In this document: one piece after another, positions 10,706-19,049 of the stretch
Position numbering within the stretch: the stretch's first letter is position 1
Layout: each line of letters opens with the position of its first letter
Assembly: GCA_014804755.1 (NCBI GenBank)
Contig: JAAUZE010000008.1
Location: 226,109-290,108 of the forward strand
DNA length: 64,000 bases
Direction of reading: 5' to 3'
Source: Lachnospiraceae bacterium
Lineage (GTDB): Bacteria; Bacillota; Clostridia; Lachnospirales; Lachnospiraceae
The notes under the pieces: model-generated
The model's database searches: none
Seen by the model: the letters and a program-made list of their open reading frames with translations, nothing else
Told to the model about the DNA's origin: nothing
Made by a program: the position numbers and the translations under genes

Positions 10706-10724
10706 AAGCGAACTTGTTCGCTTT
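10705..10724 (+). other. Hairpin between ireB and ruvX
   Basis: Perfect 8-bp stem AAAGCGAA / TTCGCTTT with a CTTG loop, starting at the last base of the ireB stop codon. It is followed at 10725-10754 by a second, imperfect inverted repeat built on CAAG-AGTTTG / CAAACTTG. There is no T-tract, so it is more likely a processing or attenuation structure than a terminator. Confidence 0.45.
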
Positions 10725-10779
10725 GCAAGAGTTTGCGCTTACGCACAAACTTGTAGGTCGTTTGAGAATGGGGATTTGT

Positions 10780-11232
10780 ATGCGGATCATGGGACTGGAT
10801 TTCGGCTCTAAGACGGTGGGTGTGGCATTAAGCGATGAGCTGCTCATCACGGCGCAGGGTAAGGAGATCATTCGCAGGGAGCAGGAGAATAAGCTGCGCA
10901 GGACATGTGCGCGGATCGAGGAACTGATTGAGGAGTATGGTGTCGGGCAGATCGTACTCGGACTGCCGAAGAATATGAACGATACGCAGGGAGTCCGCGC
11001 GGAGAAGACGCGGGAGTTCGGTGAAATGCTTGAAAGGCGTACGGGCCTTCCCGTGGCATATTGGGATGAGCGGCTCACGACGGTGGCGGCTGATAAGGCA
11101 ATGATGGAAGCGGGGATACGAAGGGAGCATCGCCGCGACTATGTGGATATGATCGCGGCAGTCTTGATCTTACAGGGGTATCTTGACCGCTGCGCTATGC
11201 AGGAAAAAAGAAACGGAGACGCGACGGAGTAG
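10780..11232 (+). CDS. ruvX: Holliday junction resolvase-like nuclease RuvX/YqgF
   Basis: RNase H-fold protein; in E. coli YqgF is implicated in 16S rRNA 5' processing, and the family is also annotated as a putative Holliday junction resolvase. The 150-residue protein opens with [19 protein letters not shown], containing the first catalytic aspartate, and has [10 protein letters not shown], the glutamate in YWDERLTT and a final aspartate near [10 protein letters not shown]. The start at 10780 gives the normal family length and has GGGG nearby; an in-frame start at 10714 would add 22 residues with no homology and overlap the intergenic hairpins. Confidence 0.92.
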   Translation: MRIMGLDFGSKTVGVALSDELLITAQGKEIIRREQENKLRRTCARIEELIEEYGVGQIVLGLPKNMNDTQGVRAEKTREFGEMLERRTGLPVAYWDERLTTVAADKAMMEAGIRREHRRDYVDMIAAVLILQGYLDRCAMQEKRNGDATE

Positions 11233-11234
11233 CG

Positions 11235-11483
11235 ATGGAACAGGATCAGATCGTATTAGAGGGCGAGAACGGCGAAAAACTGGTATTTTATGTGTTAGAG
11301 CAGACGCGGATAGCGGGCAGGAGCTATCTGCTTGTGACAGACAGCAAGGATGAGGAGGCGACGGCGGTCATTCTGCGCGATGATTCCAAGGATACGGACT
11401 TAGAGAGCGTGTATGTGTTCGTGGAGGATGATGCGGAGTTTGAGGCGATCGCGGGCGTTTTTGAAGGAATGCTGAATGAGTAA
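11235..11483 (+). CDS. DUF1292 domain-containing protein
   Basis: An 82-residue acidic protein with the DUF1292 pattern: IVLEGENGEKLVFYVLEQT, SYLLVTDSKDEEATAVIL and a C-terminal DDAEFEAIAGVFEGML. The family is widespread in Firmicutes next to IreB and RuvX, and its biochemical role is not established. It starts two bases after the ruvX stop, so the two are probably translationally coupled. Confidence 0.9.
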   Translation: MEQDQIVLEGENGEKLVFYVLEQTRIAGRSYLLVTDSKDEEATAVILRDDSKDTDLESVYVFVEDDAEFEAIAGVFEGMLNE

Positions 11484-11558
11484 AGACGTTGTTTTCCGGT
11501 TATAATCAAAAAAGGATTGTGATCGGAACGGATGAACAGAAATGTGGAGGAAATTTTT

Positions 11559-13241
11559 TTGAAAAGAAAGGAAAAAGAAGGAAGCCATGCTTCGAGCCTG
11601 CGGATCATTCCGCTCGGAGGGCTGGAGCAGATTGGCATGAACATTACTGCCTTCGAGTATGAGGACAGTATAATTGTGGTGGACTGCGGACTGAGCTTTC
11701 CCGCAGATGATATGCTTGGAATTGATTTAGTCATTCCGGATGTGACGTACTTAAAGGAACATATAGATAAGGTAAAGGGCTTTGTGATCACGCACGGGCA
11801 TGAGGATCATATCGGCGCGCTGCCTTATGTATTAAAAGAGATCAACGTGCCGGTGTATGCGACGCGCCTGACCATGGGGATCATTGAGAACAAGCTGCGC
11901 GAGCATGAGCTGATGAAGGTGACGAAGCGCAAAGTCGTGAAATTCGGACAGTCCATCAACTTAGGACAGTTCCGCGTAGAGTATATCAAAACAAATCATA
12001 GTATTGTGGATGCGGCGGCGCTTGCAATCTATTCGCCCGCGGGAACGATCATCCATACGGGAGATTTCAAGGTGGATTACACGCCGGTATTCGGCGATGC
12101 GATCGACTTGGGACGGTTTGCGGAGATCGGAAAAAAGGGCGTGCTCGCGTTAATGTGTGATTCCACGAATGCAGAGCGGCCGGGCTTTACCCTGTCGGAG
12201 AAGACCGTCGGAAAGACGATCGATACCATTTTTCAGGAGCATAAGGACACGCGCATTATCATTGCGACGTTTGCGTCGAATGTGGACCGCGTGCAGCAGA
12301 TCATCAACTCTGCTTACCGCTTCGGCCGCAAGGTCGTTGTGGAGGGGCGCAGCATGGTGAATATCATTGAGACGGCGTCCGCGCTGGAATGTCTCAATAT
12401 ACCGGAAAATACGCTGATCGATATTGAGCAGCTCAAAAATTATCCCGACGAGCAGACCGTTATCATCACGACGGGGTCCCAGGGTGAGAGCATGGCGGCG
12501 CTAAGCCGTATGGCAAACGGCACGCACAGGAAAATATCCATCAAACCGAATGATACGATCATTTTTTCGTCCAATCCGATTCCGGGCAACGAGAAAGCGG
12601 TCACGAATGTGATCAATGAGCTGTTGATGAAAGGTGCGGACGTGATCTTTCAGGATGTGCATGTGTCGGGACACGCGTGTCAGGAGGAGATCAAGCTGAT
12701 CTACACACTGACAAGACCGAAATACGCGATCCCCGTGCATGGCGAATATAAGCACTTAAAAGCGCAGGCGAAGCTTGCGACGGAGCTGGGCATTCCCAAG
12801 GAACATATTTTTATTATTTCTTCGGGCGATGTGCTTGAGCTTTCGGAAGAAAAGGCGGCCGTGACCGGAAAAGTGGCGGTCGGAGAGGTACTCGTGGACG
12901 GACTCGGCGTGGGGGATGTCGGCAATGTCGTGCTGCGCGACAGGCAGCATTTGGCGGAAGACGGCATCATCATTGTCGTGATGGCGCTGGACTCCTATTC
13001 CGGACAGCTTGCTTCGGGACCGGAGATTGTTTCGCGCGGGTTTGTGTATGTGCGCGAATCCGACGAGCTGATGGCGGAGGCAAGGGAACTTGTGTCGTCT
13101 CAGGTATTGCGCTGTCTGGACCGCAATGTGACGGATTGGGGAAAGATCAAAGCGACGATCAAGGACTGTTTAAGTGATTTCGTTTGGAAAAAGACGAAGC
13201 GCAGGCCGATGATCCTGCCGATCATTATGGATGTGGAATAA
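11559..13241 (+). CDS. rnj: Ribonuclease J
   Basis: Metallo-beta-lactamase/beta-CASP ribonuclease with 5'-3' exonuclease and endonuclease activity, central to mRNA decay and rRNA maturation in Firmicutes. About 560 residues. The metal-binding signature ITHGHEDHIGALPYVL, HTGDFKVDYTP, the beta-CASP segments TTGSQGE and HVSGHACQEEI, and the conserved IPVHGEYKHL are all present, plus the C-terminal domain. Two starts are possible: ATG at 11532 has no good ribosome-binding site, while TTG at 11559 lies eight bases after GTGGAGG, so the TTG is preferred. The difference is nine residues. Confidence 0.95.
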   Translation: MKRKEKEGSHASSLRIIPLGGLEQIGMNITAFEYEDSIIVVDCGLSFPADDMLGIDLVIPDVTYLKEHIDKVKGFVITHGHEDHIGALPYVLKEINVPVYATRLTMGIIENKLREHELMKVTKRKVVKFGQSINLGQFRVEYIKTNHSIVDAAALAIYSPAGTIIHTGDFKVDYTPVFGDAIDLGRFAEIGKKGVLALMCDSTNAERPGFTLSEKTVGKTIDTIFQEHKDTRIIIATFASNVDRVQQIINSAYRFGRKVVVEGRSMVNIIETASALECLNIPENTLIDIEQLKNYPDEQTVIITTGSQGESMAALSRMANGTHRKISIKPNDTIIFSSNPIPGNEKAVTNVINELLMKGADVIFQDVHVSGHACQEEIKLIYTLTRPKYAIPVHGEYKHLKAQAKLATELGIPKEHIFIISSGDVLELSEEKAAVTGKVAVGEVLVDGLGVGDVGNVVLRDRQHLAEDGIIIVVMALDSYSGQLASGPEIVSRGFVYVRESDELMAEARELVSSQVLRCLDRNVTDWGKIKATIKDCLSDFVWKKTKRRPMILPIIMDVE

Positions 13242-13242
13242 A

Positions 13243-13270
13243 AAAGAAATGCGCCAAGGCGCATTTCTTT
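13243..13270 (+). terminator. Terminator-like hairpin after RNase J
   Basis: Perfect 13-bp stem AAAGAAATGCGCC (13243-13255) with GGCGCATTTCTTT (13258-13270), two-base loop, immediately after the stop codon. Confidence 0.6.
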
Positions 13271-13271
13271 C

Positions 13272-13298
13272 GAAGAATTCGCCAAAGGCGAATTCTTC
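13272..13298. repeat. Dispersed palindrome, copy 1
   Basis: Perfect 12-bp inverted repeat GAAGAATTCGCC (13272-13283), AAA loop, GGCGAATTCTTC (13287-13298). Near-identical palindromes occur at 49950-49971 and 60563-60588, and a degenerate half-copy at 13327-13354 joins the left arm of the preceding hairpin to a right arm GGCGGATTCTTCC. Confidence 0.6.
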
Positions 13299-13394
13299 TG
13301 GGACTGAGGGAATTCCTATAGGTTAAAAAAGAAATGCGCCAAAGGCGGATTCTTCCCGATGGGTAGATTCCCGTTGGGAATGAGATAGGAATGC

Positions 13395-13760
13395 GTGCAA
13401 AGGACGAAAGAGGCTATGAAGAACTTGGAGCAGGCGTTGAATGCATTTGTGGGCTGTGTAAAAGAATCGGACACGTATCAGAAATATATGCGGGAGAGGA
13501 AGCAGCTTGAGCTTTATCCGGATCTGAAGCAGCGGATCGATGAATATCGGAGAAGGATGTTTATACTGCAAAATACCGAGGACAGCGATAAGCTGTTTGA
13601 TGAAGTGGAGCAGCTGGAGGCGGAGGGCGCCAGCTTGCGGGACAATCAGCTTGTCAATGATTTTCTTGCGGCGGAGCTTTCTTTTTGCAGGATGATGCAG
13701 GATGTCTATACCCGGATCACGGCGGAGCTGGAGTTTGACATGACGCTTGGAAAGGAATAG
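13395..13760 (+). CDS. YlbF/YmcA family protein
   Basis: An all-helical cytosolic protein of 121 residues. Relatives YlbF and YmcA in Bacillus form the Y-complex that acts with RNase Y in mRNA maturation and affects competence and sporulation. The helical pattern KESDTYQKYMRERKQLELYP, LKQRIDEYRRRMF and the C-terminal LVNDFLAAELSFCRMMQ fit the family. Starts are uncertain: GTG at 13395 or ATG at 13416, neither with a strong ribosome-binding site. Position just after RNase J fits an RNA-decay role, but this is inference. Confidence 0.85.
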   Translation: MQRTKEAMKNLEQALNAFVGCVKESDTYQKYMRERKQLELYPDLKQRIDEYRRRMFILQNTEDSDKLFDEVEQLEAEGASLRDNQLVNDFLAAELSFCRMMQDVYTRITAELEFDMTLGKE

Positions 13761-13770
13761 GTTATTTAAA

Positions 13771-14148
13771 ATGGACGTAAAACAGATCATCAGAGGAATC
13801 GCGGCGCTTGTGATCAAAGTGGCGGTGATGGTACTCGTGGTATTCTTTATCTACCGCCTTGCTTTATCGGCTTATACGTTCGGCTATCGCATTTTTGCGG
13901 AGGAACCGATGACCCAGGGTGAGGGTGTTACCGTGTCCGTGGCAGTGACGGAAGAGGATGATGTCAGATCGCTTGGACAGAAGCTGTATGATAAGGGATT
14001 GATCCGCAGTACCAGACTGTTTTATTTTCAGGAACTGTTATCCAATTATCATGGGATCGAGCAGCCGGGGGTATACGAGCTGAATACAAGCATGACGGTC
14101 GAGGAGATGCTGGAGAAGATTTCCGAGGGAATGCCGGAAAGGAATTAA
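13771..14148 (+). CDS. Short YceG/MltG-like membrane protein without catalytic domain
   Basis: A 125-residue protein with one N-terminal transmembrane helix (about residues 10-32, IAALVIKVAVMVLVVFFIY) and an extracytoplasmic domain resembling the LysM-like N-terminal part of YceG/MltG: VAVTEEDDVRSLGQKLYDKGLI, GVYELNTSMTVEEMLEKIS. The catalytic lytic transglycosylase domain of full-length MltG (about 340 residues) is missing. In Bacillus mltG (yrrL) precedes yrrM and the U32 genes, the same order as here, so this looks like a reduced positional equivalent. The start at 13771 is preferred over TTG at 13747, which would overlap the previous gene. Confidence 0.8.
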   Translation: MDVKQIIRGIAALVIKVAVMVLVVFFIYRLALSAYTFGYRIFAEEPMTQGEGVTVSVAVTEEDDVRSLGQKLYDKGLIRSTRLFYFQELLSNYHGIEQPGVYELNTSMTVEEMLEKISEGMPERN

Positions 14149-14150
14149 CA

Positions 14151-14789
14151 GTGGTTGTGGATGAAAGAATGATTGCCTTTATCAATTCTCTTGATAAAGG
14201 CAATTCGGCGTTTTTATACGAATTGGAAAAGACGGCGCATGAGACGGCGGTGCCGATCGTGCGGACACAGACGCAGGCGCTTTTGCGTTTTCTGTTAGCG
14301 CTGACAAAGCCGGCTGAGATTCTTGAGGTCGGTACGGCAATCGGGTTTTCGGCGCTGCTCATGAGTGATGCGGCGCCGCAGGCAAAGATCACGACGATCG
14401 AGAAATATGAAAAAAGAATCCCGCTTGCCAAGGAGAATTTCCACAGGGCCGGAAGGGAAAAACAGATCACGCTTTTAGAGGGCGATGCGACGGATATTTT
14501 GAAGGAACTGACCGGAAGCTATGATTTCATTTTTATGGATGCGGCAAAGGGACAGTATTCTCATTTTTTCCCGGACGTGCTCCGGCTGCTTGCGCCGGGC
14601 GGGCTGCTCGTGTCGGACAATGTGCTTCAAGATGGGGATGTCATCGAGTCCCGCTATGCGGTTACGAGACGGAACCGGACGATCCATGCGAGAATGCGGG
14701 AATATCTGTATGTGCTGACGCATCATGAGGAACTGGAAACGACGATCCTGCCGGTCGGTGACGGCGTGGCATTGAGCGTCAAAAAATAG
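14151..14789 (+). CDS. trmR: tRNA 5-hydroxyuridine methyltransferase TrmR (YrrM-type O-methyltransferase)
   Basis: SAM-dependent class I methyltransferase of the O-methyltransferase 3 family, 212 residues. Motifs are the SAM site ILEVGTAIGFSALLM, KITTIEKYEKR, the acidic IFMDAAKGQYSHFFP and LLVSDNVLQDG. In Bacillus YrrM (TrmR) methylates 5-hydroxyuridine at tRNA position 34 to mo5U. The downstream U32 protein matches the TrhP family that makes ho5U, so the pair fits one wobble-uridine pathway. It begins with GTG two bases after the previous stop, with AAAGGAA upstream. Confidence 0.88.
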   Translation: MVVDERMIAFINSLDKGNSAFLYELEKTAHETAVPIVRTQTQALLRFLLALTKPAEILEVGTAIGFSALLMSDAAPQAKITTIEKYEKRIPLAKENFHRAGREKQITLLEGDATDILKELTGSYDFIFMDAAKGQYSHFFPDVLRLLAPGGLLVSDNVLQDGDVIESRYAVTRRNRTIHARMREYLYVLTHHEELETTILPVGDGVALSVKK

Positions 14790-14798
14790 GAGATGGGT

Positions 14799-16046
14799 AT
14801 GAGAAATGAGAAGCGGGTGGGCAGGCCGGAGCTTTTGATACCGGCGGGCAGCCTTGAGGTATTAAAGACCGCCGTGGTATTTGGCGCGGATGCGGTGTAC
14901 ATCGGCGGCGAGGTGTTCGGACTGCGCGCAAAGGCAAAGAATTTTTCGATGCAGGAGATGGCGCGGGGAATCGCGTTTGCGCATGCGCATGGCGTGCGGG
15001 TGTATGTGACTGCCAATATTTTGGCGCACAATGACGACCTTGCCGCGGCGGCGGATTATTTTCGCGAATTAAAAGCGTTGAAGCCGGATGCGCTGATCAT
15101 ATCCGATCCGGGAATGTTCATGCTGGCGAAGGAAATCTGTCCGGAGACAGAGCTTCATATTTCCACGCAGGCAAACAATACCAATTACGGAACGTACCGG
15201 TTCTGGTGGGACTTAGGCGCGCGCAGGGTCGTGTCCGCCAGAGAGCTTTCGCTTGCGGAGATCAGGGAGATCAGAGACCGCATTCCGCAGGAGATGGAAA
15301 TAGAAACCTTTATTCATGGAGCGATGTGCATTTCGTATTCGGGCAGGTGCCTGTTAAGTAATTATTTTACGGGAAGGGATGCGAATCAGGGCGCATGCAC
15401 GCATCCTTGCCGTTGGAAATACGCGGTGGTGGAGGAGACGAGACCGGGCGAGTATCTTCCGGTATACGAGAATGAGCGCGGTACGTTTTTGTTTAACTCC
15501 AAGGACCTGTGCATGGTGGAGCATATTCCCGATCTTGTCGCGGCGGGGATTGACAGCTTTAAGGTGGAAGGGCGCATGAAGACGGCGCTTTATGTGGCGG
15601 CGGTGGCGCGAACCTACCGGATGGCGATCGACGACTATTTTGCTTCGCCCGATACCTACCGGGCGAATCTGCCAAAGTACCGGGAGGAGATCGTCAAATG
15701 TACGTATCGGAAATTTACGACCGGATTTTTTTACGGCAAGCCGGAGCGGGACGCGCAGGTATATGACGATAATACCTACATTAATGAGTACGTGTATCTC
15801 GGCATGATCGAGGAGGTGCTGCCGGATGGAAGTTTACGCATCACACAGCGAAATAAGTTTGCGGTCGGCGATGAGGTGGAGCTGATGTGTCCTGACGGAA
15901 GAAATGTTCCGGTGCAGGTGCTTGACATGAGAACCGAAGACGGGGAAAGCGTCAGGAGCTGTCCGCACCCGCAGCAGGTGTTGTTTCTTACGCTGTCCGA
16001 GGCGGCATCACAGTATGATCTCATACGGGTCAGAAAAAACGGTTGA
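14799..16046 (+). CDS. trhP: Peptidase U32 family protein, TrhP-like
   Basis: Member of the U32 family, 415 residues. The N-terminus has PELLIPAGSLEVLKTAVVFG, and the U32 signature ETFIHGAMCISYSGRCLLSN is followed by the conserved cysteines of GACTHPCRWKYAVVEE. Bacterial TrhP proteins are needed for prephenate-dependent 5-hydroxylation of tRNA U34 and are not proven proteases. Being adjacent to trmR supports the tRNA assignment. Start 14799 is preferred to 14793 because AGGAG at 14788-14792 is six bases upstream of it. Confidence 0.88.
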   Translation: MRNEKRVGRPELLIPAGSLEVLKTAVVFGADAVYIGGEVFGLRAKAKNFSMQEMARGIAFAHAHGVRVYVTANILAHNDDLAAAADYFRELKALKPDALIISDPGMFMLAKEICPETELHISTQANNTNYGTYRFWWDLGARRVVSARELSLAEIREIRDRIPQEMEIETFIHGAMCISYSGRCLLSNYFTGRDANQGACTHPCRWKYAVVEETRPGEYLPVYENERGTFLFNSKDLCMVEHIPDLVAAGIDSFKVEGRMKTALYVAAVARTYRMAIDDYFASPDTYRANLPKYREEIVKCTYRKFTTGFFYGKPERDAQVYDDNTYINEYVYLGMIEEVLPDGSLRITQRNKFAVGDEVELMCPDGRNVPVQVLDMRTEDGESVRSCPHPQQVLFLTLSEAASQYDLIRVRKNG

Positions 16047-16101
16047 CCGCCGGCGCGGAGTCATAGTACAATCAAGAACGAAAAAATTTTGTTCTTTGGG
16101 C

Positions 16102-16130
16102 TTGCATTTTTTTTCAATTTAGGTTATGGT
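16102..16130 (+). promoter_or_regulatory. Putative promoter of the glutamine synthetase gene
   Basis: TTGCAT at 16102-16107 and TATGGT at 16125-16130 are 17 bases apart, about 100 bases ahead of the start codon in an AT-rich stretch. The remaining leader shows no recognised riboswitch. Confidence 0.45.
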
Positions 16131-16232
16131 AATAGAAACGAAAAAGATTTCGTACATATGGTAACCTGAACAATGATGTTCCAAAAGCAATTTTGGGGCA
16201 TTTTTTGTTTTGAGGAGAAAGGGAGGAGCATT

Positions 16233-18344
16233 ATGAGCGAAGTAATGAACGTTGAGGAGATTTTTGCATCGGATGTCTTTACACTCGGAAAGATGAAAGA
16301 GGTGCTGCCGAAAGACGTCTATAAGGAAGTAAAAAAGGTTATGGATGAGGGCGGCGAGCTTTCTATGTCGGCGGCAAACGTGGTTGCCAAGGCAATGAAG
16401 GATTGGGCGGTCGAGAACGGCGCGACACATTTTACGCATTGGTTCCAGCCTTTGACCGGTATCACGGCGGAAAAGCATGACGCATTTGTTACCCATCCGG
16501 ATGACAGCGGCAAAATGCTGACGGAGTTTTCGGGAAAAGAGCTGATCAAGGGAGAGCCGGATGCTTCTTCCTTCCCGTCGGGCGGACTGCGCGCGACCTT
16601 TGAGGCGAGAGGCTATACGGCGTGGGATATCACATCCCCGGCCTTCTTAAAGGAATCAGGCTGCGGCACGATCCTCTGTATCCCGACGGCGTTCTGTTCC
16701 TATACGGGAGAGGCGCTTGATAAAAAGACGCCGCTGTTGCGCTCCATGGAGGCGCTTTCCGAGCAGGCGCTTCGTATTGTAAGGCTGTTCGGCAATCAGG
16801 GTGCGACGAAAGTAACGGCGTCCGTAGGACCGGAGCAGGAATATTTCTTAGTGGATAAAGATCTGTATATGCAGCGTCCCGATCTCATGTTTGCGGGAAG
16901 AACGCTGTTCGGCGCGCCGGCTCCGAAAGGGCAGGAGATGGAGGATCATTATTTCGGCGTCATCAAGGAGCGTGTCGGCGCTTATATGAAGGACTTAAAT
17001 ATCGAACTGTGGAAGCTCGGCGTGACGGCAAAGACGCAGCACAATGAGGTTGCGCCCGCGCAGCACGAGTTAGCGCCTATTTATGAGACGGCGAACATTG
17101 CGGTCGATCACAACCAGCTCGTTATGGAAGCGATGAAGCGGGTTGCTTATAAGCATGACATGAGATGTCTGCTTCATGAGAAGCCGTATGCGGGCGTGAA
17201 CGGATCGGGTAAGCACAACAACTGGTCGATCACGACGGATAACGGCGTGAATCTCTTAGATCCGGGCGATACCCCGAATGAAAATATTCAGTTCCTGTTA
17301 GTGCTTGCCTGCATCATGAAAGCAGTCGATACCCATGCGGATCTGCTCAGGCAGAGCGCGTCCGATGTCGGAAACGATCACAGACTTGGTGCGAATGAGG
17401 CGCCGCCCGCTATCATTTCGATGTTCCTCGGCGAGCAGCTTGACGATGTTGTGAGACAGCTTGTGGAAACGGGAATGGCGAAGAACTTAAAAGAGGGCGG
17501 CAAGCTGATGACGGGCGTAAAGACGCTGCCCAATCTGGAGAAGGATGCAACGGACAGAAACAGAACTTCCCCGTTTGCGTTCACGGGAAATAAATTTGAG
17601 TTCCGTATGGTTGGTTCGGCGGATTCCATCGCAAGCCCGAATACGATCTTAAATGCGATCGTTGCGGAGGCATTCTGCGAGGCGGCGGACTGTCTGGAGG
17701 GCGCGGAGGATTTTGAGATCGCGGTGCATGACCTGATCAAAGAATATATGACGAAGTACCAGAGGATCGTATTTAACGGAGACGGCTATTCCGATGAGTG
17801 GGTTGCGGAAGCGGAGAAGCGGGGGATGCCGAATATCAAGTCCATGATCGAGGCAGCAGGCTCTTTGACAACCGAGAAGGCGGTAAAGCTGTTTGAGAAG
17901 TTCGGTATCTTCACGAAGACGGAGCTGGAATCGCGCGAAGAGATCATCTATGAAACGTATGCAAAGACCATCAACATCGAGGCGCTGACGATGATCGATA
18001 TGGCGGGTAAACAGATCATTCCGGCAGTCGTGTCCTACACAAAGAGCCTTGCGGATACGATCAATGCCGTAAAAGCGGCGGATTGCGACGCATCCGTACA
18101 GACGGAGCTCTTAAAAGAGACCTCTGCGCTGCTCGGCGATATGAGGGAAGCGCTTTCTGACTTAAAGAAGGCGGAGGCGGAGGCTTCGGCGATGACGGGC
18201 GTAAGGGAGCAGGCGTTCTTCTATAAAGATACCGTTATGAAGATCATGCAGCAGCTTCGGACTCCGGCGGATAAATTGGAGATGATCGTGGACAAATCCA
18301 TGTGGCCGTTCCCGACCTACGGCGAGCTGATGTTTGAAGTGTAA
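16233..18344 (+). CDS. glnN: Glutamine synthetase type III (GlnN)
   Basis: Ammonia-assimilating enzyme making glutamine from glutamate, ammonium and ATP. At 703 residues it is the long type III form rather than the 440-residue GlnA. Motifs include [31 protein letters not shown] in the metal site, [24 protein letters not shown] at the ATP site, [18 protein letters not shown] and the C-terminal [20 protein letters not shown], all typical of GSIII. GGGAGGAG lies nine bases before the chosen ATG; an upstream in-frame ATG at 16173 lacks this. It is transcribed alone. Confidence 0.96.
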   Translation: MSEVMNVEEIFASDVFTLGKMKEVLPKDVYKEVKKVMDEGGELSMSAANVVAKAMKDWAVENGATHFTHWFQPLTGITAEKHDAFVTHPDDSGKMLTEFSGKELIKGEPDASSFPSGGLRATFEARGYTAWDITSPAFLKESGCGTILCIPTAFCSYTGEALDKKTPLLRSMEALSEQALRIVRLFGNQGATKVTASVGPEQEYFLVDKDLYMQRPDLMFAGRTLFGAPAPKGQEMEDHYFGVIKERVGAYMKDLNIELWKLGVTAKTQHNEVAPAQHELAPIYETANIAVDHNQLVMEAMKRVAYKHDMRCLLHEKPYAGVNGSGKHNNWSITTDNGVNLLDPGDTPNENIQFLLVLACIMKAVDTHADLLRQSASDVGNDHRLGANEAPPAIISMFLGEQLDDVVRQLVETGMAKNLKEGGKLMTGVKTLPNLEKDATDRNRTSPFAFTGNKFEFRMVGSADSIASPNTILNAIVAEAFCEAADCLEGAEDFEIAVHDLIKEYMTKYQRIVFNGDGYSDEWVAEAEKRGMPNIKSMIEAAGSLTTEKAVKLFEKFGIFTKTELESREEIIYETYAKTINIEALTMIDMAGKQIIPAVVSYTKSLADTINAVKAADCDASVQTELLKETSALLGDMREALSDLKKAEAEASAMTGVREQAFFYKDTVMKIMQQLRTPADKLEMIVDKSMWPFPTYGELMFEV

Positions 18345-18377
18345 AAAAGTAAAAAGAAAAGCATTTATTGCCGGAAT

Positions 18378-18414
18378 ACGACCGCATTGGCTGAACTGTT
18401 CAGTCTGCGGTCGT
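18378..18414. terminator. Hairpin downstream of glnN
   Basis: ACGACCGCA (18378-18386) pairs perfectly with TGCGGTCGT (18406-18414), and the loop holds a second palindrome CTGAAC-T-GTTCAG. The downstream T-richness is modest (GTTCTGTTT), so its efficiency is uncertain. It overlaps the end of the antitoxin remnant. Confidence 0.5.
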
Positions 18415-18531
18415 GTTCTGTTTATGTAACATTCTGATTGCAGAGGCGGTATCGGTTCCGAGTTGGCGAAAGAGTTCGTCGGACTTTTTTCTCAGATCAT
18501 CATCAACCCGGACTTGTATGGTGCTTGCCAC
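18400..18531 (-). pseudogene. Truncated RelB/DinJ-family antitoxin remnant
   Basis: On the minus strand, from GTG at 18531 to TGA at 18400, a 43-codon frame reads ASTIQVRVDDDLRKKSDELF followed by RQLGTDTASAIRML. This is the ribbon-helix-helix N-terminal domain of RelB/DinJ antitoxins, which bind their own operator. Normal members are about 85-100 residues with a C-terminal toxin-binding tail; here homology stops after residue 35 and the frame ends 8 codons later inside the glnN downstream hairpin. No toxin frame was found next to it. There is no clear ribosome-binding site. It is best read as the decayed end of a former toxin-antitoxin module. Confidence 0.75.
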
Positions 18532-18539
18532 CAAAGACA

Positions 18540-18551
18540 GAACATATGTTC
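18540..18551. promoter_or_regulatory. Perfect Firmicute LexA-box core (SOS box candidate)
   Basis: The palindrome GAACATATGTTC matches the core of the Bacillus/Clostridium LexA operator CGAACATATGTTCG; the outermost C/G pair is replaced by A at both sides. It lies 8 bases from the remnant antitoxin start on the minus strand and 67 bases upstream of the Sel1-repeat gene on the plus strand. Confidence 0.6.
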
Positions 18552-18618
18552 AAAAAATTGTTGAATGCTACTATGTTTTATGATAGCATGGAAATGTGTA
18601 AGCTAAGGAGGGCATAAG

Positions 18619-19011
18619 ATGTCAGAATCGTATTATAAGCCGTGCAGGGAATTAGACGTTTGCAACGAACTGATTGAAAAATATTTTCATACACAGCAAT
18701 ATGAGAAATGTTTTGAAGGTCATCTTGTATTGGCGGAGCAGGGCTACCCGCTTGCGGAGTGCCAGATAGGATATTTTTATTATGAGGGATTAGGCATCAA
18801 AAAAGATTTATGTCAGGCATTCTATTGGACAAGCCGTGCAGCAGAACATGGAGATCGAGACGGGCAATGTAATCTTGCCTGGTTTTATGAGGATGGCATC
18901 GGTGTGCCTAAGGATATGGAAAAAGCGAAGTATTGGTATAAGCAGGCGGCTTTGCAGAACCATGATCTGGCGACCACAAAGTGCAAAGAGTTAAAAATCC
19001 CCCTTAAATAG
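18619..19011 (+). CDS. Sel1-repeat (tetratricopeptide-like) protein
   Basis: A 130-residue protein with at least two Sel1-like repeats: PLAECQIGYFYYEGLGIKKD followed by LCQAFYWTSRAAEHGD, then GQCNLAWFYEDGIGVPKD followed by MEKAKYWYKQAALQNHD. Such repeats form a helical scaffold for protein-protein contacts. There is no signal peptide, so it is probably cytoplasmic. AAGGAGGG sits before the ATG. The partner is unknown. A LexA-like palindrome upstream raises the possibility of damage control, which is inference. Confidence 0.85.
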   Translation: MSESYYKPCRELDVCNELIEKYFHTQQYEKCFEGHLVLAEQGYPLAECQIGYFYYEGLGIKKDLCQAFYWTSRAAEHGDRDGQCNLAWFYEDGIGVPKDMEKAKYWYKQAALQNHDLATTKCKELKIPLK

Positions 19012-19044
19012 ACTTTCGTTTTTTTTGTCTATTTTAAGGGGGAT
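18997..19044. terminator. Bidirectional terminator between convergent genes
   Basis: ATCCCCCTTAAATAGAC (18997-19013) pairs with GTCTATTTTAAGGGGGAT (19027-19044) with one bulged base; the loop is T-rich. It overlaps the stop codon of the Sel1 gene and lies six bases from the stop of the minus-strand gene. Confidence 0.75.
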
Positions 19045-19049
19045 ACTGC

